DNA of 64,000 nt from Blattabacterium sp. (Blattella germanica) str. Bge (GCF_000022605.2 NC_013454.1:124001-188000); one strand, 5' to 3'; counted from the stretch's first letter, positions 46,938-56,064 are shown. Program-made: numbers and translations. Notes: a model not told the origin generated them from the letters alone.

Positions 46938-49900
46938 ATGTCAAAAATATTTAGAGAATATAAAAAATTGGATCTTAATAGGATAACCATAGAGATATCT
47001 GAATATTGGAAAAAACATAAGATTCTTCAAAATAACTTTAATTTTTCTAATAAAAAAGAACCGAAAGAATCATTTGTGTTATATGAAGGCCCCCCTTCTT
47101 TAAATGGAAAACCAGGAATCCATCACATATTAGCTAGAACTATAAAAGATATTTTTTGTAGATATCATACTCTTAAAGGTAAAAAAGTATTTAGAAAAGC
47201 AGGTTGGGATACTCATGGTCTTCCTGTTGAGTTGAATGTTGAAAAAAAAATGGGAATTACTAAAAATGATATAGGAAAAAAAATAAGTGTAAAAGAGTAT
47301 AATCAATTTTGCAAAAAATTTGTTGATCAATCGTTAAAAGAATGGTTATTTTTTATAGAAAAAATAGGAGATTGGATCAATTTAAAGGATTCATTTTTAA
47401 CTTGTAATGCGAAATATATAGAAAGTGTATGGTGGTTGATTAAAAAACTATATTGCAAAAATTTAATTTATAAAGATTTTTCTATTCAACCTTATTCTCC
47501 TTCTGCAGGAACAGGATTGAGTCATCATGAATTAAATATGCCGGGAACTTACAAAAAAGTGGAACAAATCTCTCCATTTTTAAAATTTAAAGCTATAAAA
47601 AATACTCTTCCCAAAAAATTAGAAAATATTTTAGGGGATATATATTTTTTATCATGGACCACTGCTCCTTGGACTCTTCCTTCAAATACTGCATTGGCTG
47701 TTGGATATGATATAGACTATATTTTAGTAAGCACTTATAATCCTTACACTTATCAAATAGAAAATATTATTTTTTCTGAAAAATTGATTCATAGAATACT
47801 ATTATCAAATAAGTTTTATTCTGTTTCAAATCATCTTGAATTAGATTTATCCAATTTCAAAAATTCCAAAGAATATAGAATACCTTATTTAAAGATGAAA
47901 AAATTCAAAGGAAAAGAATTAATCTATAGTAAATATGAACAATTATTACCTTGGTTTAAACCTTATCATAACGAAAACAATGCATTTCAAATTATAGAAG
48001 GAGATTTTGTAAAGGTAGATGAAGGGACAGGGATTGTTCATGTATCTCCTACATTTGGGATAGAAGATTTTATGATAGCCAAAAAATATAAAATTCCTCC
48101 AATGTTGGTTTTAAATGAAGAAAATGTCCTTGTTCCTTTAGTGGATTTGCAAGGTAGATTTATAAATATTTTTCCTCATGGATTTGGAGGAAAATATGTG
48201 AAAAATGATTTCAATCCAAAAAATAAAAATCATTTTTCAACAGATGATAAAATTATTTCTTTCTTGGAAAAAGAACAAAAAATATTTAGAAAAGAAAAAC
48301 ACATTCACTTTTATCCACATTGCTGGAGAACAGAAAAACCTATACTTTATTATCCTTTAAATTCATGGTTTATTAAAACAACAGAAGAAAAAAATAAAAT
48401 GATTTTATTGAATCAAAAAATAAAATGGCATCCTGAATTTACAGGTATAAAACGTTTTGATTCTTGGTTGAAAAACACAAAAGATTGGAATTTATCACGT
48501 TCTAGGTACTGGGGGACCCCTCTTCCTATTTGGAGAACAGAAAAAGGAGACGAAGAGATAGTTATTGGGTCTATAAAAGAATTATTTATGGAAATTCAAA
48601 AATCTATTCAACATGGATTTATGTCTTATAATATGTTTAAAGATTTTTTACTGGATGATATGAGTAATGATAATTATAACAAAATAGATTTGCATAAACA
48701 TGTTTTAGATGAAATAATATTAGTGTCTCCAAAAGGAGTACCTATGAAGAGAGAATCTGATTTAGTAGATGTATGGTTTGATTCAGGAGCTATGCCATAT
48801 GCTCAATTTCATTATCCTTTCGAAAACAAAGAATATATAGATAAAAATCTATTATTTCCTTCTGATTTGGTTTCAGAAGGGATAGATCAAACAAGAGGAT
48901 GGTTTTTTACTTTGCACACCATTAGTAGTATTTTATTTCATTCTACAGCATATAAAAATGTAATATCAACAGGATTGGTTTTGGATAAAAATGGACATAA
49001 AATGTCTAAGAGTAAAGGAAATACCCTAAATCCTTTTGATTTAATCAATAATTATGGACCTGATGCTATACGTTGGTATATCATATTTAATTCCGAACCT
49101 TGGGACAATCTTAAATTTAATGTAGAGGGAATTCATACCGTCATCAATAAATTTTTTGGAACATTGTATAATATTTATTCTTTTTTCGTTTTGTATGCTA
49201 ATATTGATGGTTTTTCTTACAAAGAAGAAGAATGTTTCAATTATACAGAATTAGATTTTTGGATTCTTTCTGAATTGCACTCTATGATTCAAAAAGTAGA
49301 TAATTATTATTCCAATTATAATCCGACTAAAGTAGCTCGTTTAATTTCATCTTTTGTATTAGATAAATTAAGTAATTGGTACATAAGATTGTGCAGAAGA
49401 AGATTTTGGAAGGATCAATATACAGAAAATAAAATATCTGCATATCAAGTTCTTTACAAATGCTTAATTACTGTAGCAAAATTAACTTCTCCTATTATTC
49501 CATTTTTTTCTGAAAAGTTATATATAGATTTAAATTCTATTACTAATCAAGAGAACAGAAAAAGTATTCATTGGACATGTTTTCCTAACTATGATCTCAA
49601 TTTAATTAATAAGGAATTGGAAAATAGAATGTCTTTAATTCAAAGAATAACTACTATGATTTTTTCTATTCGAAAGAAAAATGGAATTAAAATTCGTCAG
49701 CCTTTGCAAAAGGTTCTCATTCTGATCTCTGATGAAAAAATATATTTTCAATTGAACAAATCAAAATCATATAAAATACTTTTGAAAGAAGCTAATGTTA
49801 AAGAAATAGAATTTTCTGATTCTTATGAAAACTTGGAATTGATTAAACACATTAAACCAAATTATCAATCTTTGGGCCCTAGGTTTGGAAGCAAAATTAG

Positions 49901-50387
49901 AAGTATTTCCGATGTTATAGAAAAATTCTCCCAAGAAAAAATCAGAGAAATAGAAAAAAATAAAAAATGTGTTATTTTTTTAAGAGGAGAAAAAATTCTT
50001 CTTTTTTTAGAAGATGTAAAAATTACTACTGAGTATATTAAGGGTTGGTCTATTTCATTTGAACGTGAATTGACAATAGCATTAGATTTACGAATGACAG
50101 ATTCTCTTCTAGAAGAAGGGTTCATAAGAGAATTAATTAGACATATACAAAAATTAAGAAAAAAACGTAACTATGATGTAGTTGAAAAAATATTAGTCGA
50201 CATAAAAACTGTTCAAAAAATACAATCGATTATACAAAAAAACAAAAATTTTCTGTGTCAAGAAACTCTTGCTGTTGATATTTTCTTACAAGAAAAAAAT
50301 ATGAACAAAAAAGAAATGGAATTTTTTTTTGTAGAAAATTTTGAAGAGAAATTATATATACAAATTCGAAAAGTCGAAAAGATATAA
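46938..50387 (+). CDS. ileS: Isoleucyl-tRNA synthetase
   Basis: This 1149-residue class I synthetase charges tRNA-Ile. The HIGH-equivalent lies in GKPGIHH (57-63) and the KMSKS loop at 688-692. The editing domain keeps its key segments, WTTAPWTLPSNTALAV and GTGIVHVSPTFGIEDFMIA, so proofreading looks intact, unlike in leuS. C-terminal anticodon-binding and tail regions are full length for the eukaryote-like IleRS form common in Bacteroidetes. dksA follows 7 bases after the stop. Confidence 0.95.
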   Translation: MSKIFREYKKLDLNRITIEISEYWKKHKILQNNFNFSNKKEPKESFVLYEGPPSLNGKPGIHHILARTIKDIFCRYHTLKGKKVFRKAGWDTHGLPVELNVEKKMGITKNDIGKKISVKEYNQFCKKFVDQSLKEWLFFIEKIGDWINLKDSFLTCNAKYIESVWWLIKKLYCKNLIYKDFSIQPYSPSAGTGLSHHELNMPGTYKKVEQISPFLKFKAIKNTLPKKLENILGDIYFLSWTTAPWTLPSNTALAVGYDIDYILVSTYNPYTYQIENIIFSEKLIHRILLSNKFYSVSNHLELDLSNFKNSKEYRIPYLKMKKFKGKELIYSKYEQLLPWFKPYHNENNAFQIIEGDFVKVDEGTGIVHVSPTFGIEDFMIAKKYKIPPMLVLNEENVLVPLVDLQGRFINIFPHGFGGKYVKNDFNPKNKNHFSTDDKIISFLEKEQKIFRKEKHIHFYPHCWRTEKPILYYPLNSWFIKTTEEKNKMILLNQKIKWHPEFTGIKRFDSWLKNTKDWNLSRSRYWGTPLPIWRTEKGDEEIVIGSIKELFMEIQKSIQHGFMSYNMFKDFLLDDMSNDNYNKIDLHKHVLDEIILVSPKGVPMKRESDLVDVWFDSGAMPYAQFHYPFENKEYIDKNLLFPSDLVSEGIDQTRGWFFTLHTISSILFHSTAYKNVISTGLVLDKNGHKMSKSKGNTLNPFDLINNYGPDAIRWYIIFNSEPWDNLKFNVEGIHTVINKFFGTLYNIYSFFVLYANIDGFSYKEEECFNYTELDFWILSELHSMIQKVDNYYSNYNPTKVARLISSFVLDKLSNWYIRLCRRRFWKDQYTENKISAYQVLYKCLITVAKLTSPIIPFFSEKLYIDLNSITNQENRKSIHWTCFPNYDLNLINKELENRMSLIQRITTMIFSIRKKNGIKIRQPLQKVLILISDEKIYFQLNKSKSYKILLKEANVKEIEFSDSYENLELIKHIKPNYQSLGPRFGSKIRSISDVIEKFSQEKIREIEKNKKCVIFLRGEKILLFLEDVKITTEYIKGWSISFERELTIALDLRMTDSLLEEGFIRELIRHIQKLRKKRNYDVVEKILVDIKTVQKIQSIIQKNKNFLCQETLAVDIFLQEKNMNKKEMEFFFVENFEEKLYIQIRKVEKI

Positions 50388-50394
50388 GAAAGAA

Positions 50395-50790
50395 ATGGAA
50401 GAAAAAGGAAAACAAAGGTATTCTATGGAGGAGAGAAAAGAGTTTCGTAAACTTATACTTGAAAAATTGGAAAAAGCTAAGAAAGATTTATCAATTCTTA
50501 AAGATTCTTTTTCTAATAATCAGGATAATGGAACAGATGATACTTATCCAACTTTTAAAGCTTTTGAAGAAGGATCGGAAACCTTAAGTAAAGAACAGAA
50601 TGCTCAAATTTTGGAACACTTACAGAAATTCATAAACAGTTTAAATGCTGCTTTAATCAGAGTAGAAAATAAAGATTATGGAATTTGTAGAATAACAAAG
50701 AAATTAATTCCTAAAGGGCGTCTAATGGCTGTACCTCACACTACTTTAAGTATAGAAGGAAAAAAACTTGTAGAAAAAAGAAACAAGTAA
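50395..50790 (+). CDS. dksA: TraR/DksA-family transcription regulator
   Basis: This 132-residue protein of the DksA/TraR family has an N-terminal coiled coil (about 10-75) with DDTYPTFKAFEEGSETLSKEQ, and a C-terminal globular end YGICRITKKLIPKGRLMAVPHTTLSIE. Only one Cys of the classical C4 zinc finger remains, as in other Flavobacteriia. DksA binds the RNA polymerase secondary channel and tunes rRNA and stress promoters. An open TTG extension overlaps ileS, but the ATG at 50395 matches the family start. It sits in an ileS-dksA-lspA row, an arrangement common in the phylum. Confidence 0.88.
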   Translation: MEEKGKQRYSMEERKEFRKLILEKLEKAKKDLSILKDSFSNNQDNGTDDTYPTFKAFEEGSETLSKEQNAQILEHLQKFINSLNAALIRVENKDYGICRITKKLIPKGRLMAVPHTTLSIEGKKLVEKRNK

Positions 50791-50801
50791 ATTTTAATTT
50801 T

Positions 50802-51446
50802 TTGAAAAAAATTTTTTTAATTGTTTTTTCTGTTTTATTGATAGATCAAATCTTAAAAGTTTATATAAAAACTCATTTTGAATTGGGAAGTGGGGTTTCC
50901 ATATTTCCTTTTTTTTGGATTTTTTTTATTGAAAATCCTGGAATGGCTTATGGTTTTTATCTTGGAATAGGATATAATGGAAAAATATTGTTAAGTATAT
51001 TTCGTCTTTTTTTAGTTTTATTAATATTTTTTTTCCTTTATAAGAATATGAAGAAAGAATCTTCTGATTCTTTAATTATTCCTACTAGTTTGATTTTATC
51101 AGGAGCTATAGGAAATTTTTTAGATAGTGCTTTGTATGGATTATTATTTGATACGGGGACAATTTATAGTGAAAAACATCATAAATGGATTCCATATTTA
51201 GGAAAATCTAAAATAAATTTTTTTTTTAATGAAAAAGGATATGCTTCCTTTATGGAAGGATGTGTTGTAGATATGTTTTATTTTCCTATAATAGATACTC
51301 ATTTTCCTAATTGGATTCCTTTTTTTGGAGGATTTCATTTTCAATTTTTTAAACCTATTTTTAATATAGCCGATATATCTATATTTATTGGTGTTATTTT
51401 ATTTTTCATATATAGAAACAAAATTGGGAATGTAAAATTTTTGTGA
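50802..51446 (+). CDS. lspA: Lipoprotein signal peptidase (signal peptidase II)
   Basis: This 214-residue inner-membrane aspartyl protease cleaves prolipoprotein signal peptides. It has four hydrophobic helices. Conserved elements are IDQILKVYIKTHF, IENPGMAYG (ENxGxAfG), SGAIGNFLDSALYG and FNIADISIFIG, which contain the two catalytic Asp residues. The loop between helices 3 and 4 is long, as in Bacteroidetes LspA. The start is TTG at 50802, giving MKKIFLIVFSVLLIDQ. No in-frame ATG exists before the first helix. It would act on lipoproteins such as the small one at 42280. Confidence 0.9.
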   Translation: MKKIFLIVFSVLLIDQILKVYIKTHFELGSGVSIFPFFWIFFIENPGMAYGFYLGIGYNGKILLSIFRLFLVLLIFFFLYKNMKKESSDSLIIPTSLILSGAIGNFLDSALYGLLFDTGTIYSEKHHKWIPYLGKSKINFFFNEKGYASFMEGCVVDMFYFPIIDTHFPNWIPFFGGFHFQFFKPIFNIADISIFIGVILFFIYRNKIGNVKFL

Positions 51447-51460
51447 TATTTATTATTTTT

Positions 51461-51490
51461 TTGAGAATTATAAAAATCTCTATAGATTTG
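51461..51490 (+). promoter_or_regulatory. Bacteroidetes-type promoter for the tRNA-tuf-rpo block
   Basis: TTG at 51461-51463, a 19-base spacer, then TAGATTTG at 51483-51490 match the Bacteroidetes housekeeping promoter (TTG at -33, TAnnTTTG at -7). The predicted start site is about 45-50 bases before tRNA-Thr. A second, poorer candidate is TTG at 51508 with AAAATTTG at 51531-51538. Confidence 0.5.
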
Positions 51491-51542
51491 TACTACCCTG
51501 ATTTCCATTGTTACGAATATTGTTAAGAATAAAATTTGATTT

Positions 51543-51616
51543 GCCGGTGTAGCTCAGTTGGTCAGAGCACGTGATTTGTAATCTCGGGGTCGTGGGTTCG
51601 AATCCCTCTACCGGCT
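51543..51616 (+). tRNA. tRNA-Thr (anticodon TGT)
   Basis: A 74-nt cloverleaf. Acceptor GCCGGTG pairs with TACCGGC with a terminal G-T. D arm TAGCTCAGTTGGTCAGAGC, anticodon loop TTTGTAA with TGT at 51577-51579, T arm GTGGGTTCGAATCCCTC. The anticodon stem CGTGA/TCTCG has a central U-U mismatch (51572/51584). CCA is not encoded. Confidence 0.94.
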
Positions 51617-51622
51617 TGTTTT

Positions 51623-51706
51623 GGGGAGATACTCAAGTCTGGTTAACGAGGACAGACTGTAAATCTGTTGGCTTTGCCTTCGCAGGTTCGAATCCTGCTC
51701 TCCCCA
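51623..51706 (+). tRNA. tRNA-Tyr (anticodon GTA)
   Basis: An 84-nt class II tRNA. Acceptor GGGGAGA pairs with TCTCCCC, discriminator A. The anticodon stem CAGA/TCTG encloses CTGTAAA with anticodon GTA. A long variable arm (TTGGCTTTGCCTTCG region) and T arm CAGGTTCGAATCCTG follow. It lies 6 bases after tRNA-Thr. Confidence 0.95.
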
Positions 51707-51721
51707 TTTATAAAAAGTGAA

Positions 51722-51794
51722 GCGGAAGTAGCTCAGTTGGTAGAGCATCAGCCTTCCAAGTTGAATGTCGCGGGTTCGAATCCCGTCTTCCGCT
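51722..51794 (+). tRNA. tRNA-Gly (anticodon TCC)
   Basis: A 73-nt cloverleaf. Acceptor GCGGAAG pairs with CTTCCGC, discriminator T. The anticodon stem TCAGC/GTTGA encloses CTTCCAA with anticodon TCC. T arm GCGGGTTCGAATCCCGT. With the GCC isoacceptor at 44284 this covers all glycine codons. Confidence 0.95.
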
Positions 51795-51823
51795 CTAAAT
51801 AAATGAGAATATTATTATGTATG

Positions 51824-51895
<72 letters not shown>

Positions 51896-51922
51896 TTTTT
51901 TGAACTTTTTAATAATTTTATC

Positions 51923-53110
51923 ATGGCAAAAGAAAAATTTAAACGAGACAAACCACATTTAAATATAGGAACAACAGGTCATGTAGATCATGGAAAAACG
52001 ACTTTGACTGCTTCTATTACAAAAGTATTATCGGAAATAGGATTAGCAGAAGAGAAAAGTTTTGATTCCATAGACAATGCTCCTGAGGAAAAAGCTAGAG
52101 GTATTACGATTAATACATCTCATGTAGAGTATGAAACAGAAAAACGACATTATGCTCATGTCGATTGTCCTGGACATGCAGATTATGTAAAAAATATGAT
52201 AACAGGAGCAGCTCAAATGGATGGAGCTATTTTAGTAGTAGCGGCGACAGATGGTCCTATGCCTCAAACTAGAGAACATATATTGTTAGCTCGTCAGGTA
52301 GGAGTTCCTAAAATTGTAGTATTTATGAATAAAGTGGATCAGGTTGATGATCCTGAATTATTGGAATTGGTAGAAATGGAAATTAGAGAATTACTTTCTA
52401 AATATGAATATGATGGTGAAAATATTCCTATTGTACAAGGATCAGCTTTAGGGGCTTTAAATGGAGAAAAAAAATGGGTTGAAAAGATTAAAGATCTTAT
52501 GAAAATATTAGATGATTACATTCCTGAACCTGTTAGAGAAATGGATAAACCATTTTTAATGCCTGTAGAAGATGTTTTCACTATAACAGGAAGAGGAACA
52601 GTGGCTACAGGTCGTATAGAAAGTGGAATGATTAATACTGGAGATTTAGTGGATATTATAGGGATGGGAGATAAAAAATTATCTTCTACTGTAACAGGAG
52701 TTGAAATGTTTAGAAAAATATTGGATAAAGGTCAAGCTGGAGATAATGTAGGACTTTTGTTACGGGGAATAGAAAAAAAAGATATTCGAAGAGGAATGGT
52801 TATTGGAAAACCAGGATCCGTGAAACCTCATAAAAAGTTTAAATCTGAAGTATATATTCTCACAAAGGAAGAAGGAGGACGACACACTCCTTTTCATAAT
52901 AAATATCGTCCTCAATTTTATTTGAGAACAACAGATGTTACAGGAGAAATTCATCTTCCAGAGGGAGTAGAAATGGTAATGCCGGGTGATAATGTTTCTA
53001 TGGAGGTGGAATTGCATCAGCCTATTGCATTGAGTGAAAACTTACGTTTTGCCATTCGTGAGGGAGGAAAAACTGTAGGAGCAGGACAAGTTATTCAGAT
53101 AATGGATTAA
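51923..53110 (+). CDS. tuf: Elongation factor Tu
   Basis: This 395-residue GTPase delivers aminoacyl-tRNA to the ribosome. G1 is GHVDHGKT (19-26), switch I is [17 protein letters not shown]3 is [13 protein letters not shown]4 is NKVD and G5 is SAL. Domains 2 and 3 follow, with [13 protein letters not shown] and [12 protein letters not shown] frame open through tRNA-Thr adds 23 non-homologous residues, so the ATG at 51923 ([14 protein letters not shown]) is used. It lies inside the tRNA cluster, followed by tRNA-Trp and secE, a classic arrangement. No Shine-Dalgarno sequence precedes it. Confidence 0.97.
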   Translation: MAKEKFKRDKPHLNIGTTGHVDHGKTTLTASITKVLSEIGLAEEKSFDSIDNAPEEKARGITINTSHVEYETEKRHYAHVDCPGHADYVKNMITGAAQMDGAILVVAATDGPMPQTREHILLARQVGVPKIVVFMNKVDQVDDPELLELVEMEIRELLSKYEYDGENIPIVQGSALGALNGEKKWVEKIKDLMKILDDYIPEPVREMDKPFLMPVEDVFTITGRGTVATGRIESGMINTGDLVDIIGMGDKKLSSTVTGVEMFRKILDKGQAGDNVGLLLRGIEKKDIRRGMVIGKPGSVKPHKKFKSEVYILTKEEGGRHTPFHNKYRPQFYLRTTDVTGEIHLPEGVEMVMPGDNVSMEVELHQPIALSENLRFAIREGGKTVGAGQVIQIMD

Positions 53111-53126
53111 TATTCTTATTTTTGAT

Positions 53127-53199
53127 ACGGATGTAGCTCAGTTGGTAGAGCATCGGTCTCCAAAACCGAAGGTCGTAAGTTCGATTCTTACCGTCCGTG
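53127..53199 (+). tRNA. tRNA-Trp (anticodon CCA)
   Basis: A 73-nt cloverleaf. Acceptor ACGGATG pairs with CGTCCGT (one G-T), discriminator G as usual for tRNA-Trp. The anticodon stem TCGGT/ACCGA encloses CTCCAAA with anticodon CCA. T arm GTAAGTTCGATTCTTAC. It is placed between tuf and secE, as in many bacteria. Confidence 0.95.
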
Positions 53200-53224
53200 C
53201 ATGATTTTTCACAAAAATCGTAGT

Positions 53225-53410
53225 ATGAAAAAAAATAATTTTTTTTTGGAAGTTTATGATGAATTTTTTCATTGTATTACATGGCCTAAGTGGGAAGATT
53301 TACAAGGAACAACAATAATGGTATCTTTTTTTTCTATATTTCTATCCATATTTTTATATGGAGTAGATGTTTTTTTCATTTTTTTAATTAAGAGATTATT
53401 TTCTCTATAA
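53225..53410 (+). CDS. secE: Preprotein translocase subunit SecE
   Basis: This 61-residue single-helix SecE stabilises SecY in the Sec translocon. An amphipathic N-terminal part with FLEVYDEFFHCITWPKWEDLQGTTIMV is followed by one membrane helix (about 32-56). The WPKWEDL segment is the family signature. The preceding eight codons (from 53201) are not conserved, so the ATG at 53225 is preferred. nusG begins 10 bases after the stop, the usual secE-nusG pairing. Confidence 0.9.
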   Translation: MKKNNFFLEVYDEFFHCITWPKWEDLQGTTIMVSFFSIFLSIFLYGVDVFFIFLIKRLFSL

Positions 53411-53419
53411 TAAAATTGT

Positions 53420-53974
53420 ATGAGTGATTTGGATAGAAAATGGTATGTCATTAAAACTATTAGTGGACAAGAGAATAAAGTGAAATCATATATTGAGAAT
53501 GAAATTAGAGATAATGGATTTCAAGAACATATAGGAAAAGTATTGGTTCCTATAGAAAAAGTTATACAAATGAGAAAAGGAAAAAAAATTCATAGAGAAA
53601 AAGTTCATTATCCCGGATATGTCATGGTGGAAGCCAATTTAGAAGGAGAAGCTGTTCATGCGATTAAAAATGTTCCTGGAGTTATTAATTTTTTAAGTGA
53701 AGGAAAAGGAAGTTCCGCTGTTCCTATCCCTATGAGAAAAGAAGAAGTTAATAAAATGTTGGGAAAAATAGATGAATTATCTGAAAATTATGAAAATATT
53801 AGTATTCCTTTCGTAGTTGGAGAAACGATTAAAGTTATAGATGGTCCTTTTACTGGTTTTAATGGGACCATTGAAAAGATTAATGAAGAAAAAAGAAAAT
53901 TAGAATTAGCTGTTTTGATTTTTGGTAGAAAAACTCCATTGGAATTAAATTTTACACAAATAGAAAAAATTTAA
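53420..53974 (+). CDS. nusG: Transcription termination/antitermination factor NusG
   Basis: This 184-residue protein binds RNA polymerase and couples it to Rho or the ribosome. The NGN domain (KWYVIKTISGQENKVKSYIE ... YPGYVMVEANL) and C-terminal KOW domain (VGETIKVIDGPFTGFNGTIEKINEEKRKLELAVLIFGRKTPLELNFTQIEKI) are both complete. It is cotranscribed with secE and followed by rplK after 9 bases. Confidence 0.96.
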   Translation: MSDLDRKWYVIKTISGQENKVKSYIENEIRDNGFQEHIGKVLVPIEKVIQMRKGKKIHREKVHYPGYVMVEANLEGEAVHAIKNVPGVINFLSEGKGSSAVPIPMRKEEVNKMLGKIDELSENYENISIPFVVGETIKVIDGPFTGFNGTIEKINEEKRKLELAVLIFGRKTPLELNFTQIEKI

Positions 53975-53983
53975 AATTGGATC

Positions 53984-54421
53984 ATGACTAAAGAAAATAA
54001 AAGAATTATAAAAAGGATTAAAATTCAAAAAATAAATGGAGGAAAGGCGAGTCCAGCTCCACCAGTAGGACCTATTTTAGGAAGTTCTGGAGTCAATATA
54101 ATGGAATTTTGTAAACAATACAATTTTCGTACTCAAGAAAGAAAAGGAGAAATATGTCCAGTGGTCATAACTGTATATGAAGATAAATCATTTTCTTTTA
54201 TTATCAAGAAACCTCCGGTTTCTATTCAATTATTGAACATGATGAAAAAAGAAAAAGGATCTAAAGAATCTAATAGATCCAAAATTGGAAAAATCAGTTT
54301 AGATCAAATTAAAATGATTGCAAAAAATAAAATAGAAGATTTGAATTGTATTTCAATTCAGTCTGCTATATCTATGATTTCTGGAACCGCAAGATCTATG
54401 GGAATAGAAATAGAAACCTAA
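53984..54421 (+). CDS. rplK: 50S ribosomal protein L11
   Basis: This 145-residue protein forms the base of the L7/L12 stalk with 23S rRNA. The N-terminal KIQKINGGKASPAPPVGPILGSSGVNIMEFCKQYN and C-terminal rRNA-binding GTARSMGIEIE are diagnostic. It carries a short basic N-terminal extension (TKENKRIIKRI). It is part of the nusG-rplK-rplA-rplJ-rplL-rpoB-rpoC run. Confidence 0.96.
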   Translation: MTKENKRIIKRIKIQKINGGKASPAPPVGPILGSSGVNIMEFCKQYNFRTQERKGEICPVVITVYEDKSFSFIIKKPPVSIQLLNMMKKEKGSKESNRSKIGKISLDQIKMIAKNKIEDLNCISIQSAISMISGTARSMGIEIET

Positions 54422-54440
54422 AAATATTCCATTTCATCAT

Positions 54441-55136
54441 ATGTCAAGAAAACTAACCAAAAACAGAAAAAAAATTTTAGAAAAAATTTCTAATAAAAAA
54501 TATTCTTTGGAAGAAGCTGTTCTTCTTATCAAGGAAGTAACCTTTGTGAAGTTTGATGCCTCTATTGACATTTCTGTGCATCTTGGAATTGATGTTCGTT
54601 TACCCAATCAAATGGTTAGAGGAACGGTTAAATTACCTCATGGAACAGGAAAAAATGTTTGTATTTTAGCTTTAGTAGATAAAGAAAAGGAATCAGAATC
54701 TAAAGAAGCTGGTGCTGATTATGTTGGATTAGATTATATTGAAAAAATTAAATCTGGATGGACAAATGTTGATATTATTGTTGCTACTCCTTCTATTATG
54801 AATCAGTTAGGAACTATAGGAAAAATATTAGGACCCAAAGGCTTGATGCCAAATCCTAAAATGGATACTGTTTCTAAAAATCCAGGTAAGTCTATCAAAG
54901 AGATTAAATCTGGGAGAATTTCTTTTAAAGCAGATCGTTATGGAATTGTTCATGCTTCAATAGGAAGAGTTTCTTTTTCAAATCAATATTTACTGAATAA
55001 CATAAAAGAATTTATGATGACAATTATTCGAAACAAACCTTCTACTTCCAAAGGTGTTTATATTAAGAGTATTCATTTATCTGCCACTATGAGCAATAGT
55101 ATTCCATTGGATTCAAAAAGCTTTTTGAACACATGA
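54441..55136 (+). CDS. rplA: 50S ribosomal protein L1
   Basis: This 231-residue protein forms the L1 stalk and in many bacteria represses its own rplKA message. Key segments are KFDASIDISVHLGIDVR, VRGTVKLPHGTGKN, TPSIMNQLGTIGKILGPKGLMPNPKMDTVSKN and the C-terminal KGVYIKSIHLSATMS. Its TGA stop (55134-55136) overlaps an ATG at 55133. That ATG is the expected coupled start of rplJ, but it is out of frame with the rest of rplJ. Confidence 0.96.
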   Translation: MSRKLTKNRKKILEKISNKKYSLEEAVLLIKEVTFVKFDASIDISVHLGIDVRLPNQMVRGTVKLPHGTGKNVCILALVDKEKESESKEAGADYVGLDYIEKIKSGWTNVDIIVATPSIMNQLGTIGKILGPKGLMPNPKMDTVSKNPGKSIKEIKSGRISFKADRYGIVHASIGRVSFSNQYLLNNIKEFMMTIIRNKPSTSKGVYIKSIHLSATMSNSIPLDSKSFLNT

Positions 55137-55167
55137 ATATAAAAAATAAAAAAATAAAGAAAAAAAA

Positions 55168-55680
55168 TTGTTGGAATTAGTTTCTATATTATCTGAAAAT
55201 GAAACAATATATTTCATTGATATATCCGATTTAAATTCTAATCAAATATCTGTTTTTAGAAAAAATTTTCATGAGTTCAACATTAGGATGAAAGTAGTCA
55301 AAAATACTTTGTTGAAAAAAGCTTTAGAAAAAATAAACAACAAAAAGTTTGATTCATTTTTTTCTATTTTGAATGGAAATACTACTATTTTATTTTCAAA
55401 TTTTGAAAAAGGAAATATTGCTTCAAAAATAATAAAACATTTTCATATTCAAGAAAGAATTGAAAAACCATATTTAAAAGGAGCTTATGTTCAGGAATCT
55501 TTTTATTTTGGAAATAAAGATTTGGATTTTCTGATCAACATTAAATCCAAAGAAGATTTGATTGTTGATATATTGCATATTCTCCAATTTCCAATGAAAA
55601 ATATTATTTTATCTTTTTTAAATTCGACGAAACATAAAGTATGTGGAATTTTAGAATCTTTATCTTCTAAATCATTATAA
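55168..55680 (+). CDS. rplJ: 50S ribosomal protein L10; natural start out of frame behind an A-tract
   Basis: This L10 anchors L7/L12 dimers to the ribosome. The body is recognisable (ENETIYFIDISDLNSNQISVFRKNF, VVKNTLLKKAL). The open frame begins at TTG codons 55168/55171, giving 170 residues, which lacks about ten N-terminal residues of relatives. An ATG at 55133 overlapping the rplA stop reads MNIKNKKIKKK and then leaves frame in the eight As at 55160-55167. One extra A (or two fewer) would join it to LLELVSILSE, exactly the expected N terminus. Either transcriptional slippage on the A-tract, TTG initiation or a sequencing error explains this. rplL follows 12 bases after the stop. Confidence 0.85.
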   Translation: MLELVSILSENETIYFIDISDLNSNQISVFRKNFHEFNIRMKVVKNTLLKKALEKINNKKFDSFFSILNGNTTILFSNFEKGNIASKIIKHFHIQERIEKPYLKGAYVQESFYFGNKDLDFLINIKSKEDLIVDILHILQFPMKNIILSFLNSTKHKVCGILESLSSKSL

Positions 55681-55692
55681 AAAAAAATAATT

Positions 55693-56064
55693 ATGATAGA
55701 AAAGCTGGCAGAACAATTAGTGAATTTAACTGTTAAACAAGTTAATGAATTGGCCTTAATCTTAAAAAAAAAATATGGAATAGAGCCATCTAGTTTGGTA
55801 AAATCGGAAAATTTATCTTCTCAAGAAGAGAAGATCTCTAAAAAAGAGGAAAAAAATATTTTTAACATAATTTTGAAATCATCTGGAAATTCTAAATTAT
55901 CCGTGGTGAAATTGGTGAAAGAAACAACTGGAAAAGGACTTAAGGAATCTAAGGATTTAGTAGATAATATTCCTAGTGTTCTTAAAGAATCTGTGAATAA
56001 AAAAGAAGCAGAAGATTTAAAAAATAAATTTGAAGAAATAGGAGCTGAAGTAGAATTGAAATAA
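55693..56064 (+). CDS. rplL: 50S ribosomal protein L7/L12
   Basis: This 123-residue stalk protein recruits translation GTPases. The N-terminal dimerisation domain (about 1-30, EKLAEQLVNLTVKQVNELALILKKKYG) and a charged hinge (about 35-55) are followed by the C-terminal domain. That domain contains KLSVVKLVKETTGKGLKESKDLVDNIPSVLKE, with the conserved factor-binding surface. The protein is complete and slightly rich in Lys. Forty bases separate it from rpoB. Confidence 0.96.
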   Translation: MIEKLAEQLVNLTVKQVNELALILKKKYGIEPSSLVKSENLSSQEEKISKKEEKNIFNIILKSSGNSKLSVVKLVKETTGKGLKESKDLVDNIPSVLKESVNKKEAEDLKNKFEEIGAEVELK

